From assembly GCA_000310025.1 (NCBI GenBank), contig FN649734.1:5256010-5320009 (forward strand): a DNA stretch of 64,000 bases. Reading direction: 5' to 3'. Positions 26,201 through 35,952 of the stretch are shown here, piece after piece. The notes beneath the pieces are model-generated. The model made no database searches, was not told where the DNA came from, and was given only the letters and a program-made list of their open reading frames with translations. Positions within the stretch are counted from its first letter, which is position 1. Each line of letters opens with the position of its first letter. This stretch comes from Ectocarpus siliculosus (taxonomy: Eukaryota; Sar; Phaeophyceae; Ectocarpales; Ectocarpaceae). The position numbers and the translations under genes are program-made.

Positions 26201-28501
26201 TACTCATCACCTACGCACTACCGATGTACGGGGTTGCATCCCCCTTGCCAGGTAACTCGCACTGGTGACAAAATCCTGGAAGGCAGTAGATGCCGACAGT
26301 GCAGTCCCGACACGAGGGGACTCGGGGCTGCCGCCATCGATCTCGTGCGCATGGTAGACATCCGCCTGGACCGAGGTATGTACGGCAAGTAGAGAGGTTG
26401 GAGTAGTGGGCAGTTTTGTCTTCTGGCGGAGTCAGGCGTCATATTGTATTGTTTCTTGATCGACGTACCTTTCTTCTCCAATTCTTGAGTTAGTGAGGCT
26501 GAAATGCGCATTGGATACGCTGGATTCACGTTGTTCTCAGTCGCGTTTTTCGCCTTTTCAAGTTCGTCATAGCGGTTGATGTGTCGTGAGCATTTGGGGC
26601 AGAGAGGAGTCAAGGACAGTGCATCCCAATGAATTTGACCATACATCTAGCGTTGTTCAGTTTCGGCTAGTGTCATCACACCTCGCTGCCGACAAAAGGC
26701 GCTACCGCATGACGAGAATCATCCGGCGCGAATGTTAAGAAAGGATTGACGGGTAACGAGCTATTTTCCCCACCTGTGTTGTAAACGCAGACGTGATTTT
26801 CCGCGAGGTTAAGGCAAGGTTCGTCGACCTGGAGGGCCAGTACTCCTTCTCGAGCTCGACGGTGAGAACGGTTTGCATGTCCTCGACTGTTGATTTGGCT
26901 GAATGACACCTTGGAAGAGGTTTTGCCACAATACGTTCTCGATAGCTTCTTCGACCCGTACATTTCGGCGACTTTGAATACCTCACGCCCCAAACACGCT
27001 CTCCACACAAAGTGCTCTGCGACAACAGGTGCTGTCTCTTGGCTTTTCTATATTCACGATTGATATCCAAACGGCCCAAAGGTTGTTGAGGGCGGGTTGA
27101 ATGCGATACAAGCAGGCAATGATAGCTCGCTCTCGCCTCGATCATTCGCTCCCTGCTCGAACGTTTGTGGCCCAACTCTGGTGTAGGGCATAAACCTCAC
27201 TACGATGGAATAAGGTAGAAGCGGCAGTGCAACGAAGGGTACTATGATGCATATCCCAGCGTTCCTCTTCAGTGCACGGGTACTATATGGGAAGGTGTTG
27301 GTAAGGCCTGGTTCGTAGTACAATCACCACCTCGCCCTACCGGCAAAGGCGTTCCCTACACCTTGTTTGCGAGAAACGGTTGTGCCATATGTTGGGTTGG
27401 CAATTCGTACACAGAATGGAAGTCATAGCCGCTGACACTGCGTACGGTATCCCTGATGCAACATCGTGTTTGCGACAGGCGAGCTCCAATGACGAGGGCG
27501 TGCTGGTTCAAAAAATGGAGGAGGTGGCGAGAACTTTGAAGGATGGGTTTGATGACCTAAAGGGGAGGTTGAGCAAGGTTCTGGACAGCACCCAGGAAAG
27601 TCTCATGCGTCTCCAGACCTTACAGGCTCCGAACTACCCGTATCCTCGTCTTGTGGCCATAGAAGAAATCGCTTCTGGTGGCACTCTGACGAGAGCTCGA
27701 GGGATGAAGAGAGTGCTGAGCAAGCTTCGTGGCGTGGGTACGAAGGAGATGACCCTGCACTTCTTGTGCCCGGTCGACATGACCAAGGTGCCGTGCGGCT
27801 ATGACGGGGACGGCTATCGTTTTCGGGAGACTCGTAGATGGGTCAAGAAGCTATCGCCTGTGCTCCAGGTAAGGGAACGTAGGCTCAGGCTAATGTGAGG
27901 CAACAGAATCGCCCCAACTTTCCTCCAGAGTCATTCGAAGTTTTCTACCTGTCTTACCTGAGGTTGCACGTCCAACGAGAATTTTTCTTCTGATTGCTAT
28001 GTAGCTTGACTTATTCTTGTGGACCCGAACAATGCATCAAGACATGTCGAACAATAATGAGTTTTGATGAATATCTGCGCCTCGTTGTTGTGTTCATATG
28101 CGTTCCCTTCCTAGGTGGCCATGGTGACGGCGAAGGTAGCAATAAAGGCCACGTCAGGACTGGACGTAGACCTGTCGGACTTCCTCAAGGACGTGAACGA
28201 TGGGTTGGTCGATGAGCTAGTCGACCGAATGCTCGACGAGGACGAGCTACGTCGTGTTGTATCGGGTGAAGAGGACGTCGGCACCGACATGCAGAAGCAA
28301 ACGAGGGCCTCGTATGAAGCGCTGACAGAGCTCATGGGGAAACTGGAAAGACGTAAGGATGCCAGGGATGGTGATGGCTACGTAGACTTCAGGGAAAACA
28401 TGCAGCGCCTATCGGACGGAAGGGGGGGGGAGGTATGGGTTCGGAACGAAAACGTTCAAAAATGGTTGGACTCACACTCGAGCGCTGCTCCATCGAGGTA
28501 G
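14030..28501 (+). CDS. LRR-Roc-COR (ROCO) GTPase, gene 2, complete
   Basis: This is the only complete and undamaged ROCO gene in the window. Exons are 14030-14204 (start), eight 72-nt LRR exons between 14602 and 17383, then 20632-20866, 21314-21446, 22475-23055, 24135-24341, 25013-25778, 26252-26375, 26791-26861, 27479-27868 and 28115-28501. The sum is 3645 nt, divisible by three, giving 1214 residues. Approximate layout is N-cap 1-58, LRRs 59-250, linker 251-320, Roc 321-570 (GQEGAGKTS 321-329, DCAGQ 369-373, TKCD 445-448), COR 570-890 and tail to 1214. The start ATG lies in a context shared with gene 3 (both read ATGGCTTCGACGGATC) and just after a possible acceptor, so a 5' untranslated exon is likely. 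No signal peptide or membrane segment is seen, so a cytoplasmic sensor is the simplest reading. The receptor role is inferred from the family. Confidence 0.88.
14602..17383 (+). CDS. Eight single-LRR cassette exons of gene 2
   Basis: Sense LRR exons lie at 14602-14673, 15090-15161, 15336-15407, 16009-16080, 16220-16291, 16610-16681, 17081-17152 and 17312-17383. Each is 72 nt, begins after an AG acceptor with the last two bases of a Gly codon and ends before a GT donor with the first base of the next codon. Each encodes one plant-type repeat (GxIPxxLGxL, then LxxLxLxxNxLTG). The residues around the LxLxxN strand vary most between exons, as expected for a ligand-facing surface. The exons at 16220, 16610 and 17081 end identically (NRLTG) and share intron starts (gtaagaagcg or gtaagaggcg), a recent triplication with periods of 390 and 471 bp. 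An antisense LRR exon lies inside the intron at 14801-14872. Confidence 0.88.
14801..14872 (-). CDS. Antisense LRR exon inside gene 2 intron
   Basis: Read on the minus strand, this is an exact 72-nt phase-1 LRR exon: acceptor ctgcag, coding for GPIPLELGNLAALKHLELD followed by ISELH, then donor gtgagc. It has no stop. Only the last residues depart from the usual N-x-L-T-G ending. It cannot be part of gene 2 in this orientation. It is either an inverted cassette left by exon shuffling or part of an antisense transcript. Confidence 0.7.
17384..20631. other. Long intron of gene 2 between LRR array and Roc
   Basis: A 3.2-kb intron separates the LRR cassettes from the Roc exons. It holds a duplicated block: about 150 bp beginning near 17819 recurs near 18284 (offset 462 bp), both copies including the stretch CAACAGGACGTTCTCCGCGC. 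Positions 20266-20340 carry the block shared with the same intron of genes 1 and 3. A 146-codon ORF at 18910-19350 has no recognisable domain. No LRR exon is visible on either strand. Confidence 0.6.
20632..23055 (+). CDS. Roc GTPase exons of gene 2
   Basis: Exons 20632-20866 (235 nt), 21314-21446 (133 nt) and 22475-23055 (581 nt) encode the linker and Roc domain. The first begins GSFPRQLCRLLDVLDRA and ends inside GQEGAGKTS. The second ends at DCAGQ. The third includes VAYTGLLQMFLTPRAVC, LVATKCD and WDIALTVLEALERGR. The first and third exons are one codon longer than in gene 1, and the other lengths agree. All three G motifs are intact, so GTP binding is expected. Confidence 0.87.
24135..25778 (+). 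CDS. COR domain exons of gene 2
   Basis: Exons 24135-24341 (207 nt) and 25013-25778 (766 nt) encode COR. The order is DPVEMVVEDLG, WQEAAVGLAGR, EFDGSLVRHETFVF, WLARILKPLLNHKDEE, WPNGLSEYVIPTIASLGL and FLGVPAGAIEKVLTRCC. Lengths equal those in gene 1, and most residues agree. The exon ends in phase 0 at donor gtgagc. The region should make the Roc-COR dimer core known from the family. Confidence 0.82.
26252..28501 (+). CDS. C-terminal tail exons of gene 2
   Basis: Exons 26252-26375, 26791-26861, 27479-27868 and 28115-28501 have the same lengths as in gene 1. The first contains CRQC near its start and AAIDLVRMVDIRLDR. The third opens ASSNDEGVLVQKMEEVAR and contains LHFLCPVDMTKVPCGY. The last opens VAMVTAKVAIKA and ends AAPSR with stop TAG at 28499-28501. 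The function of this tail is unknown to me; strong conservation between copies argues it is functional. Confidence 0.78.
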
Positions 28502-30004
28502 GGGCTGGTGCAGCAATACGCACAACCGACATATTGTCGAACCAGTGGTAGATTTATCTCTCTGTTGTACCTGGTAGTAGGAAGGATATAAAACGGAGCG
28601 CTGTGGTATGAGCTGCTGGGAGGCAGGAAGAGCTCGCGGGGGGAAGGGAGGACGGGGGGCGTCGAAGGCTCCGGCCCTAGTTGTCAAATCTTTGTATGGT
28701 GGAAGAAGAGCGTGTGACTCTTTTACTCATGGAGTGGAGATAGTTTATGATGAGGAGGCATTCTCGCCTTTTTTGTCTATGGCCTGCTTACATGAACAAG
28801 AGTTGCGTGTCGTGGTTGTGGTTCTTCTTTGGTCCGTGGTTGGTTGTGTTGTCGATTTCGCCCCTTGCTCCACGTAGGAACCACAGTGGAGGTGTTTCCG
28901 AGTCGCCGAACATCCCGTGGGGGCATTGCGGCACATTTATTTTATGGGCGGGAGGTGTAACGGTGTGTTTGAATTGAGTACGTTAGCGCAAACCTTGGCA
29001 GCCATGGTGAATCAACGATATATACGAACTACAGTACACTCTGCGGTTTGTGAAGTGCTGGACAGAAAAAGGTACGGTTGCAGAAAGGTGATAATAATTA
29101 CTCCAAGCGATGCACCAGACTATGCAGCTTAGACTGTAGGGTAGCCCGTCCTGTAAGTGAAACCTCGTCGTTCGCCGTGCTGGTAGCCGCCTTCTTCTCG
29201 TCCTACCAGCGAAACCTCGCCCTACAGTGAAACCTCGATCGGCACACCGCTGCCATACAGCCATGTCTTCAACCACCGCCGCTGTCGTTAAGGCGAGCGG
29301 AATTCCCGACGTGGTCGTAGGTTGTGAGCGTGACGTGCGTACGCATTGCATATCTGCGACATTCTAGAAGTCGAGTAGTAATCTACAGACTACAATGTGG
29401 CGCTCGACTCGATCCGGTCGTTCGGTTTGGCGTCAAGGCGATAGGTTTTCAGCGACATCTCACTAGCATCGCACCACGATGGCGTGCTGTTTCGCCTTCC
29501 CTTTGAATCAAGGGCAGAGAACGAGGAGAAGAGTTGTAACCGAGACGGCGCGTGAAAACAACGTACAGACCAAAGTCGCACACAGAGATCAAAACCACCG
29601 GGATATGTGCCTTTAGCGAGTAGAAGAGGCGCCTCTCCGTTCTATGCGGTTTGGCTTGACGAAACTGGCCTGCAGGCTGTGCCTGCCTGTACGATCAAGC
29701 TCGGTCGACTTACGCCTGCTCCTCTTTTCGGTCCGCTCAACGGCGACCAACAGAAAGAGGGCGAGGGAGCCCTATCGTCGCCTGATCACCAAACAAACGC
29801 ATCCGCAACGGTTTCATGGCTCACCAACTCGTAGTGAACGCGATTCTCATATCTTCCTTTATTTTACGTGAGGGGAAACCGGTACGTCCAAGCAGCGACA
29901 CAGCAGGTGTCGCACCCGAACGCAGAAGAGAGGTGCTTGCGCTAAATACGTGGTGCGTATGCATATTGTAGCAGCACTCCAAACACGTTCGTGTTTCCCT
30001 TCAG

Positions 30005-30113
30005 TGCTGAGTTAGACACGCCCGTGTACATGCATCCGGCTGATCAACCTGCCGGAACGTGGAACGACCTCATCAACTACTATGCATTCGAGGAAGAAGA
30101 CGGCCTATTATAG
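30005..30113 (+). CDS. Possible orphan terminal exon
   Basis: After a good acceptor (gtttcccttcag), an open stretch reads ELDTPVYMHPADQPAGTW, then NDLINYYAFEEEDGLL, and stops at TAG 30111-30113. Composition and the acidic end look protein-like, and there is no such segment downstream of gene 1. No partner exon could be identified upstream, and I do not recognise the family. It may be the last exon of a small gene or a leftover from a rearrangement. Confidence 0.25.
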
Positions 30114-31050
30114 GTACGTAGCTGTGAGTATCGACTCAATGATAAATTGAAGTACACACGAAACACGTGCACCTTTCAAGCGCCGGCAAGTTGAAATAGT
30201 ACCCAACTCGTGCACCGTTAGGTGCGTGGTGAAGTCGGCGGTGGATTCATCATCAATACCTGCTAAATCGGTGGTGTGACTGCTGTATGACAGTTCGTTT
30301 TAGTCGGTGGTTCGTTGCAAAACATGAAACTGCTGTGAAACTGCAACGTCCATTTGGGAGTCCGCAGATGGTGCTTTCTGTACGTACCACGTGATTGGTC
30401 TGTCGCTTGGCGCGGTTCCTGTGTGTGTGTGACGCATGAGTCCTGAGGCACACACACACAGATGCACGGCCCGGCCAGCTCAATCCAAGTAAGCGGGGTG
30501 AGACGAGAGTAAAAGGAACGGCTTATCGGAACTCTGGGTTCAGGGCCTTTTCAGTGGTGACGCTTGAAACGAGAGCACCAGTGGAGACTGTCGGCTGAAC
30601 TCGGAGTACAGCTGCAGGAACACGACCGACTTTCTGCCCAAGCAGCATTCCTTCTCGGTGAGTTCGCGAAAGTACCCCATTCGAACAGCAGTTGTGGTGC
30701 ATATAGATCCAGGAGTGGACCAAAGCAGGGTGTGCTAAGTCTTGGGCGTTATGACCAGTTCGCGGGAAAGCCGCCGGCGAAGTCTTGGTAGTGTTTGGTT
30801 TCTTAGCATTGTCAGTTTCGCGGCCAACCAATCTCTCCGCGTTATTCCGCAACACCCCTACAAATACTTTACACAGCTGCTGTTCGCTGCTGTTTGCCGG
30901 CTGAGTGGTTTGCCCAGGCTTCAGTGTTATGCTTACGAATAAAACTTCCATGGCACACGTGTTGCTTCCTATGAAATTATCTAGAGGCAATCAATATCGC
31001 GGAACCGGGCAGCGCGATTTTATCGGTTGAACACATTGAGGAACACGGGG

Positions 31051-33903
31051 GAGGTTTGTCCGAGGGCAACATTTAAATCACCCTGCGGGATAGTTGTCAA
31101 CGATGTATAGTTTGGGATGAAATGAGGCCTCCGGCTACGGCACGGGATCCACCCATACTTCACCTTTCGGGTATTCATGATGTGTCGGTGCCTGATGTCT
31201 GATATTTTATCCCAAACTTCCGTAAATACTAGTACACTGAGTTTCGATAGCCGTTGGTCTATATCCCGAACGCAAACGTCTTCGCGAAGCCTTTTTGCAG
31301 TGGCAAATCCACTGCTTGAATGTACCGCTGCTCCTGCTCCCTCCGGTCCGGATCTCGCGGACGCTTAGCGGAGGAGCCCCCCCCGTGTGTCATGGAGCCT
31401 ACGTATCGCTGGGCTACCATTCTCGTCTTCCCCCACACTAACTCCATAAGGGCTTTTACGGCCGTCCCTTCGAGGGACTGGCTAACGGCTCCTCCCACCC
31501 TAAAGGAGTGCATAGTATACAAGCCGTGGTGGTCGTTCAAACGGCCTTCCCGCATATGACTCTGCAGAGCCGCTGTCATGCGAGCTGCCGTCCACTGGGA
31601 CGTCCCCCTCGAACCATGTCCCTAGATCTCGGGAAACAGGTACCCCTCACGCATATTCCAACCCACGGACTTCGCGACGATCAAAAATTCTTGTACCGCT
31701 CGGACCGGACACAGTTCGTTACACTTCTTATCCCTTTCGGCAGCGACTGCGTGTGACGAACTGCGGAGCGTCTTGCCAAAGTGAAGGTTGAAAATCATCC
31801 CTTGGCCTTCTGGGGGGCGCAACACCTGTGCTGCTAATGCGCATGCCAAATCGAATCCCCGCTGCATCGTGTACAAGGCGACTGCAAACGCCGCGACGTC
31901 TCTACTGCGAGCCACTCGCTCGCCCACGGTGTGTAGCTGGTCTGCTGTGTTGCGCATGTGCCGTCCGAGCCGCAAAAGGAGCGGAGCCAACTTGGGCCTG
32001 GCTTGTTTGACGGTACCTCCCGCCCGGCGCTGCTCGGTTTGGGCGTACGAGAGGTACCGACGAACGGCCGCGCTATCGGTCGCATTACCTCGCTTCTCCC
32101 TGTCGTCCCACGGATCAGACTTTCCTAATATCTCGACCATGGCTCTTTTGAGTTTCGCGACGAAACCTTTGTCCAATGTTTGGGCCGCGTATCTCTTCGC
32201 ACACGCACTTCCCGGACTACAGGACTCCAACGAATTTGACCCGATCGCGACACAATCGACTGCATGAACCACCTTCGTGCCGTTACCGTGAGAATCCAAC
32301 CAGCACAACCAGTCATGTACGTCGGCGTCGGTGGCGCTCTCCCACCCCCGACTCCATGCCGTGTGCGCTCTCAGAAACGCGTCGAACTTCTCCGCCACGG
32401 CGGATTTCCGGCTTTGCCCTGCTGTATTCGCGGAGGCGACCTGGACGACTTCTTTGCGTGCCGCCAGTCGATCGGCATCGATGACCACGGTTGCCCTGGG
32501 AACACGCGGCTCTAAAAAACCCCGAAACGGCTTTACCCCGCAATGTTGACAAAAAATGAACGTCGCTTCGTTTTGTGCCCCACACGCACTACACAAGACT
32601 TGTGGACCCGGGCCGGTGCGCGCGTGGCCCCGGGGGGGATGCGCTGTAACATCCCCTGGTCATGATGCTGATGCCATACGGACGAAACGAACGATAACGA
32701 GGAAGCAACACCTGTCAACTACTATACAATATGGTTTCGTAAATGACGAAAGTCCAATTCTACCGCTCGCATTCCGTGTCTAACTTAAACGTATTCGCGC
32801 ATACCGTCCTCATGGTGAGGATATCCAAACCTCCCCCGTCTCGGCAACACGGCGATTTGACAGTAGCTCGCCCAACTCGCGGTAGCCAATACTCGTGCAC
32901 ATCCGATATCACGACTACGGCGTGGGCCCGGCGTTCGGCGAGATGCTGGATAACATGACCCACCATGACTGGGGGTGGGAAACAGTACCCAAAAGCCGGC
33001 GTGCCCAACCCCGGTGTAACCGCCACATCCTGACGTAAAACATCTACACCCGCCGTTCCTTCGCACGAGTACCGCGAGAAAAACGGTGGTCGGCACTTTG
33101 CCCCTGTGCCACGCTCAACCTTATACTGGGCGTTCTCGGAAGACGCCATAAGGTCTACTGTGAAGTCGCCAAAAAACTGGTGCAACCTCTCAAACGCTGC
33201 CGGTCGGAGACAGACGATCTCTTGCCTCCCCGGCCGCGTAATGTTATCAGCGACTGCGTTCTCCGCCGATGGCACCCACCTCAGGGTGAGCCAGAAACCG
33301 TGTTCGACCTGCAACTCGAAAAGACTAACCAACATTGCATGCGTAACTGAGTTGCTCGACCGCCCTTTCCGAAACGCATCGACGGTAGCTCTATTGTCGA
33401 CGTCCATCAGCACCTGGGCCCGCCTGAGCTCCCCCGACCGTTCGCGACAGCACTCCTTCAATACTTCGAGCAGCGCAAATATCTCTTTGCCGTTAATGGA
33501 ACGCGGCAACCATTCCGGGGGAAACCCCCCTCCTGCCGAGAAACGACCACTTCGTAGCGATACGACGCCGCCATACTGATTAGACGACGCGTCCGACGAC
33601 GCTGTCGCGATGGAAACGTCGTAGGTGTCGCGATTTATACCACGGCCCCTCCTGCGACGTGGACGACAGGTTGAGCCATATGCGCAGCTCCGCGCGGAGG
33701 TCGTGCTTATCTTTCAACTGAACCACGCGGCCCTTCGCCTTCTTAATCGCTGCAAACATGCAGTGGGTCCAAAGAGACGCTGGCCTAATCGCCACCGACA
33801 TGCTGACGCATTTTCCAGCGATCTTCTCCACCATTCGTACCGATACCGATCCGTCCGGATGATGTTTTTTTTTTCAGCCACCGAGCAGAGAGGTTTGTCC
33901 GAG
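31051..33903 (-). mobile_element. Broken DIRS/Ngaro-type tyrosine-recombinase retrotransposon
   Basis: Minus-strand element. Parts in transcription order are an RNase H-like region (about 33830-33200, with RWVPSAENAVADNI), the adjoining region common in this class (about 33200-32760, with TVDLMAS), and then a Cys-rich zinc-ribbon-like start (CSACG and CQHCG) leading into a tyrosine recombinase (about 32600-31260, with the HSFR box and the RYVG tyrosine box). No reverse-transcriptase core was recognised. A 14-bp word is shared near the two ends (31051-31064 and 33890-33903), perhaps what remains of the terminal repeats. It is broken, with roughly three or more breaks. Long readable stretches suggest a moderately young copy. 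Ends are approximate. Confidence 0.75.
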
Positions 33904-34220
33904 TATGATTTGTTTGGTTTGTTTGTTTTCGTCCTTTTTATGATGGCGACAGTCCCCCCATTTTTCGTGGTGAGGCGTGTACTACACGTTCCTATGTGGA
34001 GTGTACACTTTTCAGTGTATTTGTTCGTACAACTACAACCATCCAGGGTACACAGGAGGGGGTAAACACCAGGGCTTTTTGCTTCTTCTTATTTACTTTC
34101 GTGCCCCACCTTCCTCCTGCGGTGCGTGCTGAATTATTTTATCGCAAGAAGGGTGTTGACGTCGAAGTTTGGTATATACGCGGTTTAGCTTTTCAGCTTT
34201 TCCAGCATGTTTTTTTTTTT

Positions 34221-34291
34221 CACTCCATGGGGATTCGACCTCACGACCTTCGCGATTGGCGGATCCAAGGTTACCACTAGACCACTGGGCG
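34221..34291 (-). repeat. tRNA-derived (SINE-like or pseudo-tRNA) segment
   Basis: On the minus strand an A-box match (TGGTCTAGTGG, 34284-34274) and a near B-box (GGTCGAATCCC, 34240-34230) are spaced as in a tRNA (55 nt overall). The arms around them do not fold into a proper tRNA: the acceptor halves do not pair and the T loop is one base short. An A tract follows at the 3' side. A tRNA pseudogene or the head of a SINE fits best. Confidence 0.5.
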
Positions 34292-35500
34292 ACCGGTCCT
34301 TTGTGGGATCGGTTTAGTTTGGTCCGTGGTACAAGTATGCATATAAAAAAACACGCAAAAATCGTGGCCTGGACGGCCCAACGTAAAAAAAACAAAAAAG
34401 ACCGAAGTCAAACGGATATCGGATATCCGTGCAAGTATACGGATGTCCTGTTAACGGAGGTCCTGCGAATCGTGAAATTTGACTTCAAAGGTAAACCCTG
34501 CCAATTCACCAATTAAGCACCAGTGCCCAGATCGATACGTTGTCGACATTACGTTCATGGAACACGTACGACAAGCAGCAGTTGATTCCTCTTTTGCCTC
34601 TCCTGCTGAAACTTGTGGTAAGTTGGTAACATCCGGTGGTTCATCTATCTATCAGGAGAGTGCCGTAATTCCGTGTGGCCCAGAGACTTTTTGTGTCAGT
34701 TATTTTTTATTTTTGCACCAGACGACGATCTCTGTATACCCTACCCCTACATGTCTAGAATATCCTTGTCCTTTCGTTCTGCTGTGGACCGTAACCAGAA
34801 GAGAGCGGCGAGAGAGAAAGATATAGAGGGAAGGTTGTAGAAAAAATGTCTACTTGCATGGTGTGGCGTCGGTCGGAATGCGAGTTTCGTGGACAAGTGT
34901 ACCGATCAATGTCGAAGAAATCGCGCGGTTGATTGTGGCGACGATATTTTTTTGCTTTTCTCCATTGCTACATCTGCACACCCACAGCAGTTGAGCCCCG
35001 ATGGCATACCGCAGGAAAAAAATGCACAAACCGCTGCAGCTCGGCATGTGCCCCGGCACTCACTCGCCCTGGCACGGAACCTCGCGCCCGAAGGTTGGGC
35101 GTAATCGGAGGCATGGAGCCCGTGTGCGACAACCCAGGCCCCTGCGCCGAAAATTCTATTTAATGATTCAAACACCCCATGCGATCACTCGGACCTGTTG
35201 CGTTCACGTGTACTTTTGAGGTAGGCTGCAAGAGGGCTATTCCACACGACAGCGATGCTTATACGGTTCATTGAGATCCGGCAGTTTCGTGTGGGACGTT
35301 GCTCAGATTACGAGTTGCCGCAGGACGGCGTTCGTATGGCTGTGCAGCTGATGGTAAGAGAGTCGTCATCTCCAGTATTCCACCAGGCAGAGTATGGAAT
35401 TATGTTGTCTGAAGATCGCTGGACGCAACACTCTGTTGTGCATCAGTAATTGACGACCAACCATGACTGATGATTTCTATTCGCTCAGGTTTTCTCAAGA

Positions 35501-35675
35501 ATGGCTTCGACGGATCTTGATGCGCTGGTTGCCCTGTTTCGCTCGACTGGCGGGGCTAGATGGTGTGAGAAAGACGACGGGGACATTGCTGCTGAGCTTG
35601 CAAAATGGTCCGGCGTCGATCTCAACGACGAGGGCCGTGTGGTGCAGCTTTTTCTGAACGAAAACGACCTCCAAG
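35501..35675 (+). CDS. N-terminal cap exon of gene 3
   Basis: A 175-nt start exon, the same length as in gene 2, reading MASTDLDALVALFRSTGG and ending in NENDLQG at donor gtgctt, phase 1. It lacks the tryptophan of the NW..D pair seen in gene 2 (it has EKDDGD). The ATG follows a possible acceptor (attcgctcag) ten bases upstream, as in gene 2, suggesting a 5' untranslated exon. Confidence 0.8.
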
Positions 35676-35952
35676 GTGCTTTTGCTGTTGATGCATGCTT
35701 CTGCCTAGAGATAGATTTGCTTGACGAGCCCCAGGAATTCATGGTCGGAGAGAGTGACTGGATTTGCTGCATGCCATGTATCTTGAATACTTGCGTGTTA
35801 GACGTTAAACACACCTTCCAAGCTGATACTTACGAGATGTGGTTCGTTCGAAGCCTTGGGTTTCCCAGCTCGTCCGGTAAGGCCTCGTTGCTAGCACGAG
35901 ATACGTAGCCAGGCAACAAGATTGGTTTCCCAATATATTTCTGCATGTGCAG

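Larger units (their letters stand above)
28502..35500. other. Spacer between ROCO genes 2 and 3
   Basis: About 7 kb. The first 550 bases align with the 3' flank of gene 1. An isolated exon-like stretch lies at 30005-30113. A broken tyrosine-recombinase retrotransposon fills 31051-33903, and a tRNA-derived segment lies at about 34221-34291. The last few hundred bases are the 5' flank of gene 3, with a possible untranslated-exon donor (gtaagag) at about 35354. Nothing else gene-like was found. Confidence 0.55.
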
